DNA of 64,000 bases from Ciona intestinalis (GCF_000224145.3 NC_020167.2:6497421-6561420); one strand, 5' to 3'. Shown: positions 10,606-23,655, counted from the stretch's first letter. Numbers and translations: made by a program. Notes: generated by a model from the letters alone, not told the origin.

Positions 10606-12462
10606 TTTGGATATTTTGTTACATCATACAGAATATTTATATCATCATTATCATATAAAACAGGGGTGACTATACTGTATCTCAAGCCATGTTAGGGTAA
10701 AAAGTAAATTTAATTTCTACGTATAGATTTCTCAGTTGTTATCTCATTTAGTGTATATGTGCATGGCTCTTTGCATTTGCTTTTTTTGTATAAAATATAA
10801 AATTTGGGGTTTTGTTTGGTCACTCCTGCTACAGTGCTACAGAACATAATTTTTTTAATTTCGCTTTTTTGTAATCATACGCCAAGTGTTACATCACAAA
10901 GTGCATTGTTGTGGTTCATTGTCAAATAATTTTATTTTTATACAAAAATAATACTTTACCTTTTTAATTATTATTTTGGTGCTACGCAATTAATTGTCCA
11001 TTACAACAGTGCAAACTATAAAACATAGTTACGTCATAATTAGATAAAATAGCACACAGCGAAACAGTTCAGCATATATAACAAAATGTGAAAGAAATGC
11101 TTGGATGACACATAGTATTTTGCGGAATGATTTAGAAAAATTAGTGTTAAAGCATCAGCCAATATATATATACAGCAATGCTTTTGAAGTTAGTGTCTAC
11201 TTCAGTGCTCTTCGACCTTTTATGGGTTGGTGAACCCCTAAAGTTGTTGCGTCGAACTCATGCACCCCTGATTGCTTTAACGTAAAACTAATGAAGTTTC
11301 ACAATTCCCAGTGATGCAAGATATAGAATTCATATAAAAAATTGTAGGAAAGTGGCTAAATTTGTTAAAAAAGTTTAAAATGAAAAAATATTGCTGAAAA
11401 TTGTTGAAGTTTGTGATGCACCCTTGTATACCTTTTTGCACTGGTGCACCCCGGGCATATTTTGGTGCACCCTAGGGTGCACCGTGCACACCGGTTGAAG
11501 AGCACTGGTCTACTTGGTGCATAAAACACAAATTTTCTGGTCAGTTTTAATACAAAAACATAACAGTCCATATATATTTTCATATATATAATTATATATA
11601 TGAAACAACTGCCTTTATTTTTATGCATTTTGGTTTAGAACTAAAACCACCTTAAGTGAAGTAAAAATATGAAAACGGCAAGAGACAATTACATATATGG
11701 GCTGTTATGTTTGTAATTAACGGATTAGGAGCAGAAACACCTCTGGGTTTAAATAAATATTTGAAGTGGACCAGGTATGGTGCAAGTAAGACAAAGCAAA
11801 AAAAAATCTTTACAGATAATTAGGAAACAAAACTATCAGCTAAAAGCATTAAAACTACATTAGAAAGTGATTTTGAAAGAAAAACATGGACTTACACAAC
11901 AATCCTTAGTGGTTTCATTAAAAATAAAAGTTTAACTGATCAAAAGTTTACATTGTGACTGCCTGACCGGTCATAAAATTTTAAACTTAAAAAATACTTT
12001 TTTTTTAATGTTAAGATAAATTGTTACGAGGTAATAATAAAAGTTTTGTGTCACAATTACTTATGGAGAAGATTTCAAAAAAAGATAACACAAGTAATTT
12101 TATCCACCATTTTTTATCTAGTTAAACAAGGTCCAATTCACAGAAGGTTGGGATAAATAGAAGAAGGTTGGGATAAAGATTTGCAAATTTAATTGCTCTT
12201 ATCTCAATTAACCTATTAAAATTCCAGGTTTTAGGAAACCAGCCTTAGTACAATGTATGCTGATCTACAACTCTTGTTATGAGATTGTTTCTACATCTCT
12301 TAAAGACTTAAACTCTTCATTGTAGGCCCAATATAAGATAGTTTTACATCTCTTACCAAAAAAGACCAATATGACATTACATCTGTTACCACCATTACCA
12401 CTGTGAGAGAGCATGACAGCATTTGAGAGAATAAAAGAAAAAGGCAATTATAAAAGAAACTT
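10606..12462. other. Convergent intergenic region between CALML4 and IKK
   Basis: Holds the two 3' ends and a hAT-type MITE at 11203-11507. I looked on the minus strand for an extra IKK exon carrying a NEMO-binding motif and did not find one. Confidence 0.6.
11195..11515. mobile_element. hAT-type MITE with exact 8-bp target duplication
   Basis: The element is 11203-11507. Left end cagtgctcttcgacc and right end ggttgaagagcactg are inverted repeats (14 of 15), in the style of hAT ends. The 8-bp word gtctactt flanks both sides (11195-11202 and 11508-11515). Non-coding, about 305 bp. The interior has internal repeats of gtgcacc. Confidence 0.9.
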
Positions 12463-15400
12463 TCAACTAACCTCTACACTACTTCCATTGATATCAGTAT
12501 TCCTATTATCTGTATCATTATTATTGTTTAAGTTAAGATTCCTTAAATCGTGCGTGATGTCTTGATGGTTAAAACTTGGTTCAGAATTTTGTTCAATTGG
12601 AGTCGGTGAAACATTTGGCAGAGTTGTCACAGTTGGTAAGAAATGGGAAACAATATTGTTTTCTGTCGTGTTATTTCCCTCACATATTGACGAGAATACA
12701 TCGTTTAAGTCTTTTAATTGCTTAATAACGTCATCAGAAGTAACTCCCTCTATCATCTCTTTTAATCTACATACAAATTAAAAGTTAATATTTGTTAAAA
12801 CTCATTTCTTTAAACCGAATCTAGTGCTATAAAAACTTAACAGACAAAAATCCAACCAATTGTATAATAAAAGATATATATTTTGCCTAAATAGCATCGT
12901 CAGTGTCCTTTTGTCAGAAGACCTACAGTACAATTACATTATGCCAGCAGACACAGTTTATTCACCGGGTCTAAATATTTTAGAAAGTTTTACTTTTGAA
13001 CTAAACAATAACAGTTTATACTATTTTTGACACAATTTTTTTATCATTTAAAACAGTTCACATTTTTTATTTTTTTTAGTTTTGGTATGTTTTTATATCG
13101 ACCACATTGAAAAACCAATGTAGTAGACACAGTGAATTTCATGACTACAAACCATCCCACTAACCTGGACACATGGTTTCCCATCTCCTGTTGAGTTTGT
13201 TGTCTTCCTTCACTCTCACGACCAACCTGTTCCTCAGCATCTTGTATTTGTTGTTGAACTGTTTCGTTATCAAGACGAACCTCAGTCTGGGAAAAAAATG
13301 TAACTTATTTATCTTTGCGTGACAAAAAAATGATAGTTGGTATAACACGTGTGTTCTGTTTCACACTTTTTTTTGCTTGCTTACAAGTTACCAAGAATGT
13401 AAATTGGTGGCTGATTAATTTTGATATTTTTAATGTTTGGCCACAATTTAGACAAATGAGAGAATACTGAAATAAAGCAAATGCTGTTAAGTGTCTTGCC
13501 CAAAGATACAAATACACCCACAACGGTAGGAGCCAAACTCTGGTATAGAGGCAAGCCAACCAGTGTGCCACGGCGCTGGGCATAGGAGCACTTGGTGCTT
13601 ATATCCAACATTAAGGAATGCAGAATTTTTTAAACACCTGTATTTGCGACATGCTTTCGAATATTTCAGTTTGTCGTCTAGCTTGGTGGTCCATTAAATC
13701 CTTGCTTTGAATACCAAGGTTTTGTAAACTTGATCCAATTTGTGGAAGTTTTTCATTAATCCATTCATGCCATTCCACCAATATTCTGGTGATTTATGGG
13801 AAGATTACTAACTTTTACTAGTATTTAACTAATATGTCTGATTTGTGAGACAGACATGCTATATTTATGGACACTAGACATATATAGTATGTACAGATTT
13901 CCAGGAAAGCTCTTTGAGGTAATAGGGTAAATCTTTGAGGTAATAGCGTAACTCTTGCTTAAATCTAAATCTCTGGTCCAATGGTGCAAAGACAACAGGA
14001 TAATCTGCTTGAATAGGTGCAACAACCAAGCATTTTAAACGACACTCTTTCCCGCACTTTTACCCGCAGCTTTCTTTAACGAATGTTGTAATATTAGTAA
14101 AACGAAAAAATGGTATTGTAACTCACTTTACCTAGGCGAGGCTGAAAAACGACAGTCATTATAACATGGAGGTTGATATACCTCGTGCCAGGGTGATTTT
14201 TTTTTGGGGGGGGGGGTTTGCTTTGGCGCTGGACAAATATAATATAAGAATACAAACTCAAATAGACACAACATACTTAGTGCATTGCATTATCTTGGCA
14301 AGCTGCGTGGTGAGTTCTTCAAGGGTTTTCGGAATAAAGTTCATGACTAAGTCTCTCATTGTATGTTGAAGTGCTGTAATCAATGAATAATTGAATTTAA
14401 CTAGCTTTATCCTCGCGTGGCCGAAAAACAACAGTCGATATAACACAGGTGCTCTGTTTCATACACCTATGTTACTTTGTTGTTGATAATATAGAAGGCG
14501 TATGTATATTTAGTAGCATTAAACTTTACTAAGAGGTAAATATTGTTCTATATGATAAGGATCCTGTGGTAAGACATAGCATTGGGATTGAAGCTGGAGG
14601 TATCCCATTACTTATTTACCCCCCCTACTTTTTAAATTGTAAGATCAATATTTTTGCGTAAACAGTTAATTTTTTTTCTTAAAAAATTGCCTGTTTTTGG
14701 GGAAGAATTTTAATTTGTTCTAAGGTTGTGGACCTTATACCTGTACATGCACACTACTATGTATTTACCATTCACATCTGTTTCATGATTAGTCCTTATA
14801 TCTGCCTCTATTTTCCGGATTTCATTTTTAATCAAACTGTATTTTTTCTTTGCTTCATTCTCCCTGAAAGTAAATAATTTGTTACTTGTTGGTTAAAAAG
14901 TTTATTACAGAGCTATTTCATTCATAACACATGCCAACATAACATTATAATATGGATCTTATGCAGTAGTGGCCACTAATGAGTTACAGCACCATGGGTG
15001 TAGGGGTAATAGGTCAATTTTAGCCAAAGAATCAGCCCCATGGTCTATCAGACTAAAGGGCCTCACCTTCATATATAATGTTATGAACATGCAGCGGAAT
15101 AGAAACTGTTTGTTTATAAACCAATTTACCAGTCATCGCATTTCTTCGTAGTTACTGCAACAATTTCTTTCGATATTTTGATATGTTCCCGAATACGATA
15201 GGGCTCGGCACAGTTTTGCAACATATTATGGATGGTAGGACATGTTTGCTCCCTATGACGATTAACTAAATTCAACTGGTCGTACCAACTACCTTGTCTT
15301 TGGTTAAGCAATTCGTTGTTGTCTGGAAAATTTAAAGGAAAACTTGAGAAAAAATACTTAAAAAGACCAGGTGTGCTAAAACTTATAAGTGACCACCGAG

Positions 15401-18400
15401 TTAAAGCAATGTCCATTAAGTGACTTTCTCAAAGACACTACACCAATATTGGTATCAGTATCGAGCATTAAACCCGGCTTCCTTCAGTTACAGACCAAGC
15501 ACCCAACCACTAGCAAGATATTATACGCAGTAAGTTATATATGATGTAATATACACTTAGTTATATATGATGTAGTATACACACTTAGTTATATATAAAG
15601 TAATATACACTTGGTTATACATGATGTAATATACACACTTAGTTATATATAATGTAGTATACACACTTAGTTATGTTTGATGATCTAATGTAGAAGCTAT
15701 GTATGGGATCTTTTAGTACAATCAACTTTGCTCATTTAAAAACACACACATTAAATTTACACCCTTACGAACAAAAGTACATTGTATATACTTAGCAATA
15801 TTACATTTATTCGTACAGAGAACTTACCACATATGTCTGTTTCAATACAGTTGGATAAATCTTTTTCAATCGAAAATTTAAAGAAATCAACTTTTCCTCG
15901 AAACATGTTGAAAGCGTCCGAGAATGCTAAAAATATGGATTTGGTTACTTTTTGATTATTGTATTTTAAAACATTGAGTCCAGAGGTGTAAGGTTGTAAG
16001 GGTGCCTCAGTGACCTGTCAATCAAACTTTTGGAACAAGAGTGATAAATTTACAATGAAATTAAGTTGTCCCTGATAAGTGTCTATGCAAAGAAGCAGAG
16101 AAGTACACATTTAACCAATAAGCTATGTTTGGTGACTTAGATATTTTTAAAACAATTTTACCCTTGCTTTTGTTAAAATATTAAACGTGACACATATAGT
16201 TCAGCTCCAAATTTATTTAAACTATAGTTGTAGGAAAAAATAAAAACAAGCAAATAAAACAAGGAGAAAACAAGCGAACTAAACTCCATGTAAACTTACA
16301 CTTTAACTGCTGTTCATAGTAGTTAGTATGTCTTTCTATGCTTTCAGATAAAGTGGCCAATGCAGCAATAGACCTGCGACAAACCAAAGCTTCTCGACGG
16401 ACACAATTTGTTGCGATGCTTAAAACTCTACGTTGAGGGGGGTTTCGTAGTGGGGTCTGTGTGGTAATGTGTTGAATTAAATATTAGCCATACATAAAAA
16501 AGAAGAAAAAAAAAACCACCCACAAAGGTATAAACATAGTAACTTGTAACATACATGGGGAAAAAAAGGAAAATGCCCAAAATTCTAAAAAAGTCTTGTT
16601 TATCTCTTTGAATACAGTAACAAATTTTAGATTAATTCAAATTGAGAAAGAAATTAGCAGCAAAACTACAATCGTTAAAAGTAGTTCAAAAAATGGTACA
16701 GATCTTTCACCTAAAAGGGCATCATTAGATTTTTATTCAAATAAAACCTCTTATTCAAATTTGATTTTATTTTAACAAGAGACATAAGACATTAAATAAG
16801 TTGCCATTTCAGACGCAATATATATTCCTGCTAAACCTACTTACCCTTGGTTCAATGATAAGAGTTCCTATTTCTTTAGGTAGCGCACATTGATATCGTT
16901 GGTAGGTTCCAGTGCATGAGAACAAGAATATTAACCATTCATGATGGTCCTGTATCAATGTAATGTTGTATTGTTAATAGAAGATGATCAAATTTAGATA
17001 CAAAAAACAAATTCCACAAGTGTGTTATTGCATTAGACTGATGATATTATAGGCATTCCTATATCTTATGCTCTGCCAATCATACATGCGTTTCTAAAAT
17101 TTTTCTTGCATTTTGTCGTACCAGCAAACACACATGGTGTATTTATACACCTCATGCTCACTGTTGAGTTATAACATGAGTGTCTTCTTATACACAAGAC
17201 AGTAAGACACACATGGAATATCCGTACACCTCATGCTTACTGTCAAGTTATAACATAGATGTCTTCTTATACACCAGATACACATGGTGTATTTGTACAC
17301 ATCAGACATCATGCTCACTATCAAGTTATAACATGGGTGGCTTCTTATACAGCAAACACACATGGTATATCCGTACATCTCATGCTTATTGTCGAGCCAC
17401 ACTTTACGTACCGGTTTCTTCCAGCATTCATTAACAGCGGAGTAACGAACGTCCGGTTTCTTCCCGTCCTTAAGGAGGAGGATCTGGGATGGGATTGGGA
17501 TGTTGGTTGCTCTCATGATCGCTTCCTGCATCTTAGCAATGCTCATCCTCTCATCCAAAACAGGGATCGTGAAGACAGAGTTGTTTTGTGTGTTGTATAC
17601 GTGGATGCACTGTATCAAGTGTGTAATAATAATTAAACAAAGTAGGATAACTGGTTTTTGGTCATAATATAACATATTATAGGAGGAACTGCATTAAGTG
17701 GGGTGTAATGGATGATGTGAACATAGGCGTAACGCTTGGAGCAACGGGCAACAACTATTAAATAAGTGCATTTACAGTTGCATTACAGTTTAATGGTCCA
17801 CACTTGTTGTACTTTTTGTTTTGACACTGCTGAACAAAAATGTGTGAATTTAGACTTAAAGAAAGAGTAATAACTGTTGAATTATGACGATAGCACTGTA
17901 AAAAAGGTGTTTTTATCACATTCTCTATAGTTGTGAACATATTGGTTCTGCATAATGCAGAAACTGGAAGTTAATGATAAAAGTCCAAATAAGTCAGGCA
18001 ATATAGTAAGAAAAATTGATACATTTTGCATACTGTGGTAACATAAGAAGCCAGCACACCTGGACAAATATTAACAATATAATTACTATAACTATCCAAG
18101 ATTATAATTTATAACTGTCGGAGATATTTACCCAAACACTCGTGTATTGCTAGTAATGGCCTACTCAGGCGATACACAAACAGAATATGCTGCAATTTAT
18201 GAGAAAGGGGCAAAACAAGCAGCAGAAACTCAACCAAACAACTTTATTTCTAGTAATCGTGACGAGCAAATATTATTAACCACAATGTCAACTATGATAT
18301 CGCAATTCAACACCGCAAACTACTGTGTATTATACGATACATGACATTTGAGGGTAACTAGGACGGAAAAACATACTGGCTTTTAATTTCCTAATATCCC

Positions 18401-21400
18401 GAATAAAACATAGATGTTTTATAGTGGGAGAAGATGGGACACATTTTCATTCTATTTTCTCGTCCCATTTGGTAGTAGACTTAATATATATTTTTAATAT
18501 AGAATTATATTTATTATGAGCATAAAAAACCACAAATACTTAGCAAGCACTACATGCTTTCCATACAAGTGCTTTCACTAAGTAAATTAGATGATTATTT
18601 ATCAAGATCAACCAGGCATGACATGTCTTTCCAACCGTTAGTAAGGTATAATGGACTGTTTGACTAAATTAATACATGTGTGACAGCAACATACAAAGTT
18701 TTAATGTAATATTATTTACTAGCCTAACTTCTATTACTAGTATCATGGTAAAGAGAATTCCAAAAAAATCTTCGTAGACAAAATACATTTTTGATATGGT
18801 ATAGCTGTACCCTTTGTGTGTTCATGTTTTGCTTTAATTTGATTGGTTTGTTAAAATGAGGAACATGACATTGTATTTGATTGGCTTGTACCAGCCACAC
18901 CCATTTCAACAACAGCCAGATTGGGAAGATTTATCAGTGAAGATTTTTTCACACGATTTTTTTGGCTAATTTAATAAAGTTTTAATATAGCAGTATTAAA
19001 AACAAACAACAATTTTTTTTACTAAATTTGGAAAATTACCCAAATTTGGAGGGAAGTGAGATTTTAAGAAAAAAAATTATATATACATTTTTTTTAATCA
19101 GGACCAGCACAGCATCTTTACCTTTTCCCTAAGGATTCTTTCCACCGTCTTAAACCATTCATTGTTCCCCACCCCTCCCCCTCTTAGCTGAGGATCAAGT
19201 TGCAACATTTGTTGGAGCCAGCTCTCAATCTTCTTTGCGAAGATCGGATTCAGGGAGTGGGGTTGAGGGATCGTGCTCGAGTATACGTGGGTTGATCCTG
19301 GGAGGAGAGAAGATGATCAAATGATAACGATAGACTATGGATGTACAACAGGGGTTAAGTTGGGATGCCTGGCGTGATTTTTCATTCAAACTTTTGAAAC
19401 ATGGTTGACACTATATGTTTATTATTTTTTAACAGCTGATTTGGTTTCTGGTAACAGTTAAGCCATTGGAAAATATTTACATTATGCCTGTTAGCAGAAG
19501 TAATAAAATATGCTTGACTTAAAGTCCTAAAATCACTTTTCCATGTTGTTATGTTTTATAAAAACAAACCTAGCCAAAGTATATATTTTTTATAAGTAAC
19601 CACTGAATCACGGCGCCAGAAAAACATTAACCAATTATCACTTATTTAACTTCATACCTTGGGTTTCTACAGTACAAATGTGTTCGTATCTTTTCTTTTC
19701 CTTCAAGTCATTTAGAACTTGTGCAAGCTCCAGGGAAGGATAGAAAGGTCTTCTACCAGTAATACATTCATAAACCAGCAACCCGAAGCTCCAGAAATCC
19801 ACAGTAGCAGTGTAGCAAAGTGGGTTAGCACCATAGAACTCGGGGGCCTGGGTGATGTAATAGTTACTCGATTGGTCCATAGGGGCATCAATGACAAGTT
19901 ACCCCAACTTTAACTTTAACCCAACTTTTATAATTACAAGTTACCCCAAGTTTATCAATAACAAGTCACCCCGAATTTTGAAACAGGAGACATAAAATAT
20001 TTTTACACCCCAGTTTTAAGTATAAAACAGCTTTTTCTTGATGTTAAGTGTCTCTACAAAAAAGCAGAGCAGAAAAGGCTTTTTTCCAATGTTAAGTCTC
20101 TATACAAACAAGCAGAGCCAAAATAATCAATGTGGATCCCTATGTTTGACAACTACGGGTTAAACTGCATTATAACAATGTCAGGCAACAATTTAAAAAA
20201 AATAAAAACAGGGTGCATATAAAATAATCCTTGAAAACTGTCCACACAACTTACCAAATAATGCATAGTTCCAACAAAACTTGTCCCGAAGCTATTTTCA
20301 TTAATTTCCTTTGCATATCCAAGATCAATTATCTTGAATTGAAACACATTTTTTTCTTTTTCTTTCATCACAATATTCTCGGGCTTCAAATCTCTAAAAT
20401 TTTAAGAAAAAAAATTAATGCAAAACATAGAAATCTTTTATATTGTAAGAATTACATGCAATTATGGTGAATATAATCAACTACATTTTGTCCGTTGCAA
20501 GTCTTATCCCAGGTAGCACAACTCTGGAAATTAACAGAAACCGTTTAATTGGTTTCCAAGTTGCCAACTCAATTTTAGCAAGTTTGCAGACAATAGTACT
20601 TTGTTGCTATAAAATATTCTATTCCATCTGGGTAAGGTCCTACAGCATGGCACATTATGTGACCTGAGATTTAGACAGAGTTGGCCTACAACTCATTTGG
20701 GACAACAGGGTTGGAAAATGATATATATATCAACAAATTTAAATACAGCACAATGCCAACACTTTAAATCTTACAAAATTCAATTGAAAAACATAATCTT
20801 GCCCTGCCATTATATGAATGATTAGGTGAGGAGGAAAGTCTAAAAAGTGAAATACACCAACCTATGTACAAGTTGTCTCTCATGCAAATGTTCGATTGCC
20901 GACCCGATGTCTTGTAGAATATTTCGAACTTGAAACTCTGGCAATCCACAACAGTTTTCCGGCTGAGTCAGGAACTAAAATATATAAACTATCAGTAAAC
21001 ATGAGGTGTATGAATATCCATGTGTGTTTGCTTTAAGACACACACATCATATAACTCAACAATAAGCATAAGCATTGAGGTGTAAACATCATGTTTGTCT
21101 GGTATATAAAATGAGACCCATGTTATAACTTGACGGTGAGCAAGAGGTGTATAATTACACCATGTTTGTCTGGTGTATAAGATGATACCTTTGTAATAAC
21201 TCAACAGTGAGCATGAGTGAGGTATATGAATACACCATCGGTGCCTGGTGTACAAAAATACACTACTATTATTAACAGTGAGCATTAAGTGTATGAATTT
21301 ACCATGGGTGCTATTAAAAAGGGTAAAGTCCACCCATGTAAAGTAGAATAGACCCTGATACAAGCAAAATATACTGGCACATAAATTACCTTCCTCAGAT

Positions 21401-22434
21401 CTCCTGCCTCACAATACTCCATACCAAGTGCCACATAATGATCAACATATGCGTTTTGTATCTCCACCGGTACTTCCACAAAGTTAACAATACTGGGGTG
21501 GTTTAGTCTTTGCATCATTTCAACCTATATCAACAGAATGTTAATGCATACAATTTAAACAGCTGTTGCCACATAACGAGAGTAGGTTGTTCCTTATCCC
21601 AGCAACCCCCATTCTAACAGGTCGTCACCCCATGCGATCATCAAACATTGGGTTGATGAGGATAGGAGAGGTATTGATGATGAAAATTCCATAATATATA
21701 ATTAGAGATTCATTTCATTAGCAAGTAATTAATGTAAGATAAACCGTAGTTGACCCATAACATAAGCTGAACATAAGGTATATGAAACCTCTGATGTAAA
21801 TGTAAGCTTACATATTTACTGTCAGATTCAAACAGTGTATTATAGATGAATATTTACTATTTATTATGGAACAAACTGACTTTCTTGGGAAAAGGAGGAT
21901 ATGCTTATTAAAACTTGGGAATCCACACAATTTCATACTTTGCATTTTGAATGAATGTACAGACCTCGTGCTCACATACACGTATTTAACTTATGTAACG
22001 TATGTAACTGTGCTATTCTAGATGGCTATTTTTTGTGTGGCTGATAATTTAGACAACCCACTAGCGACCACTAGGTTGGAGTAGTTGATGTAAGGTGTCT
22101 TGCTCTTGCCTGGACACTTACAATTGTAAAAGTAACAGGCCTTGAACTCATTACCATTACCTCGATGTTATATAAGCATACACTCTATCCACAAACCATC
22201 ACATACAGTTTTTATTTAAAAACCAAACACAGACATCACTGTTCTTACCTCCTTTCTCCATCTTCTTTCATTTTGTCTACTCAGTTGATTCTTGCATTGT
22301 TTGACTGCTAGTTTAACATCTTGCTTATTCTTCCACAGCGAGACTTGCCCAAAACCCCCGGAACCAAGGATCTTTATTAGCGTCCACTCTCCACATTGCA
22401 TGGGTTGTCTTTGTGGGGGACGTGTCGCCAACAT
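12463..22434 (-). CDS. IKBKB/CHUK-like: IkappaB kinase, IKK-alpha/beta type
   Basis: Sixteen exons: 22434-22249, 21524-21390, 20974-20862, 20393-20255, 19847-19658, 19297-19122, 17609-17412, 16949-16845, 16456-16300, 15926-15828, 15322-15130, 14863-14769, 14373-14277, 13785-13638, 13286-13165, 12766-12463. Phases close to 818 aa. Kinase domain about 15-310: glycine loop GSGGFGQV, lysine K45, HRDLKPEN, activation loop [19 protein letters not shown] with both activating serines (S179, S183, equivalent to human IKK-beta S177/S181), YLAPEFY. Then a ubiquitin-like domain (about 314-390, [14 protein letters not shown]) and a helical scaffold/dimerisation region to about 720, all in IKK order. It phosphorylates IkappaB in NF-kB signalling (family knowledge). 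The tail is Asn/Thr-rich, with no visible LDWSWL NEMO-binding motif. The final GAG|gttagt could be a donor, so the C-terminus is uncertain. It cannot be assigned to alpha or beta and may be the pre-duplication form. Confidence 0.93.
13320..13375 (-). repeat. Composite SINE tail fragment in IKK intron
   Basis: Short reverse copy of the SINE tail: tttgcgtgac, then gttggtataacac and tgttctgtttcacac. Confidence 0.5.
13495..13595 (-). repeat. tRNA-related SINE fragment in IKK intron
   Basis: On the minus strand it reads gccgtggcacactggttggc, then gagtttggctcctaccgttg, then gggcaagacacttaa. The last word is a SINE-body motif also seen near 1220 and 40410. The head resembles a tRNA but lacks a full cloverleaf. 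Confidence 0.5.
14395..14480 (-). repeat. Composite SINE tail next to IKK exon 13
   Basis: Reverse copy with gctttatcctcgcgtgg, aacagtcgatataacacagg and tgctctgtttcatacacc, lying just upstream (in gene orientation) of the acceptor of the exon at 14373. A second partial copy lies at 14124-14175. Confidence 0.7.
15525..15685. repeat. ~33-bp tandem repeat in IKK intron
   Basis: About five copies of a unit with the words cacttagttatatatgatgt and aatatacac. A SINE-like fragment (aagtgactttctcaaagacac) precedes it at about 15418-15515. Confidence 0.8.
15985..16130. repeat. Dispersed repeat (gatgcctgaagtgac family), IKK intron copy
   Basis: Shares gtgcctcagtgacctgtca, then tgataagtgtctatgcaaag and gcagag with copies at 19350-19400, 19915-20135, 28070-28200 and 29150-29260. 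Confidence 0.5.
17130..17400 (-). repeat. ~75-bp tandem repeat at the start of an IKK intron
   Basis: Three to four units containing tgtcttcttatacac, acacatggtgtat, cacctcatgctcactgt and gttataacatg. It begins within about 15 bases of the donor of the ubiquitin-like-domain exon. The same unit occurs in the opposite orientation at 20998-21310 and as a diverged copy at 55155-55345. Confidence 0.75.
18420..18482. mobile_element. Truncated 'gtaagatggga' miniature element
   Basis: One end only: gggagaagatgggacacatt, then cattctattttctcgtccca and tttggtagtagac. It lies in a long IKK intron. Confidence 0.6.
19915..20135. repeat. Dispersed repeat (gatgcctgaagtgac family)
   Basis: Contains caagtcaccccgaattttg, gacataaaatatttttaca, and the partly duplicated words aaacagctttttcttgatgtt and gtctctatacaaacaagcagag. 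IKK intron. Confidence 0.5.
20998..21310 (+). repeat. ~75-bp tandem repeat in IKK intron 2
   Basis: Four degenerate units: cagtgagcatgagtgaggta, tgaatacaccat, ttgtctggtgtataa, gttataactt. Inverted in orientation relative to the array at 17130-17400 in the same gene. Confidence 0.75.
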
Positions 22435-22767
22435 TTTAGCAACACACAGTGTATTGTGATGTCACACAAAGAAAACTTAAGTTTTAAATTTTAAAACTAG
22501 GTTTTAAACATTCGGTGTTGCTGTGTCAAAAAAAGGTGATAATTACATAGAAATGTTAATTTTAGAGGCTATTTTGGACAGCTACACATGCAATAACACA
22601 TGTTTGCATCATGTTATGTCAAGTTGTCAACTAAGTCTAAACACAACGTCAACATACCACTGACATAGTAAAAAGGTAACTAACTACATAAACAGAGGTT
22701 TGAAAATAACAGACAGGCGTAATAACCAAACACGCTTCTCTTTCCTTACAAATTAAAACAAAATAAT

Positions 22768-22945
22768 TGGCACTATAGTAAAGAACCCTCCGGTACGTTA
22801 CAGATAAGGCCTGTGGTAAAAGAGTTAGAGGTTGGTAGTTAGGGGTAATAGGGGATTTCAGGTTACATGGTTTAGTAGTTAGGAATCTACATGTAACGTA
22901 GGGAGAGGATTCTTCACTAGCACCGTAACCCAACACATGTTCTAT
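22768..22945. mobile_element. Fold-back element (gtgaagaatcc ends)
   Basis: Ends resemble agtaaagaaccctcc and ggattcttcactagcac, with inner words tggtagttaggggtaat and ggtttagtagttagg. It is related to elements at 52843-52975 and 53834-53997. Confidence 0.6.
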
Positions 22946-23022
22946 GTTCCCAAACATTTTCTCCAGCAAGTTCCTCTACCCTCAAAATGACGTCACTTTC
23001 AAGGAATCTGGTACTTTCCCTT

Positions 23023-23068
23023 ATTTTGAGCAAAGTCCATAGAAATTTCTATGGACTTTGATTTTGAG
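23023..23068. repeat. Perfect 30-bp palindrome flanked by 8-bp direct repeats
   Basis: 23031-23060 is a loop-free palindrome (caaagtccatagaaa and its exact complement). The word attttgag occurs immediately on both sides (23023-23030, 23061-23068). Confidence 0.9.
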
Positions 23069-23545
23069 ATGTTTATTACTATGTTTATTACTTTTTAAAA
23101 GAGCATATATACTAATGCTTTGCATTCAAAGTAATAAATTAATATTGGGTAAACGCAAACAAGTGCGTGTTGAATCAGTGTAAAAACGAATTAAAACGAT
23201 AAGATTTTATTAAGTCTCATTACATTCCATTATATTTACGTACTGGTATCCTAACACTTTTATAACACCCTTAAATAATCTGCCTAAGTGACTAAAAGCT
23301 TAACGTTTACGCAATGAGATAAAGCATTTTAAAATCATTTTAATCTCTTTCTATTTCTGTAAAATTGGTTAAGTACAGTATCGCTACTGGGGATTCCCCG
23401 CCCTTTGTAAACAATAAATTGCAAACTAAGTTGATTTCCAACGTAAGTATATTTCCTTAATTTTCGTTTAATTGACGCAATATGTAAACAATACCTCGAC
23501 CGGGTACAGGTATTTATTTGGTTAGTGTGTTTTGTTACATACATG

Positions 23546-23655
23546 GTAACTCGTAAGCTTGCACACGGTGCATGAAACAGAACACCGGTGCTATAACGAC
23601 TGTCGCTTTCCGGCCACGCGAGAATGATGCATGTTACATTCATTCCTTCATTTAT
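23546..23655 (+). repeat. Composite SINE tail
   Basis: Forward copy: ggtaactcgtaagcttgcac, tgcatgaaacagaacacc, gctataacgactgtcgcttt, ggccacgcgagaatg, then a ttacattcattc tail. Confidence 0.8.

Noticed and set aside
17169-17675. 168-codon open frame on the minus strand as one gene
   Set aside because: Only 17609-17412 is coding (IKK ubiquitin-like-domain exon); the rest is intron and a tandem repeat read in frame.
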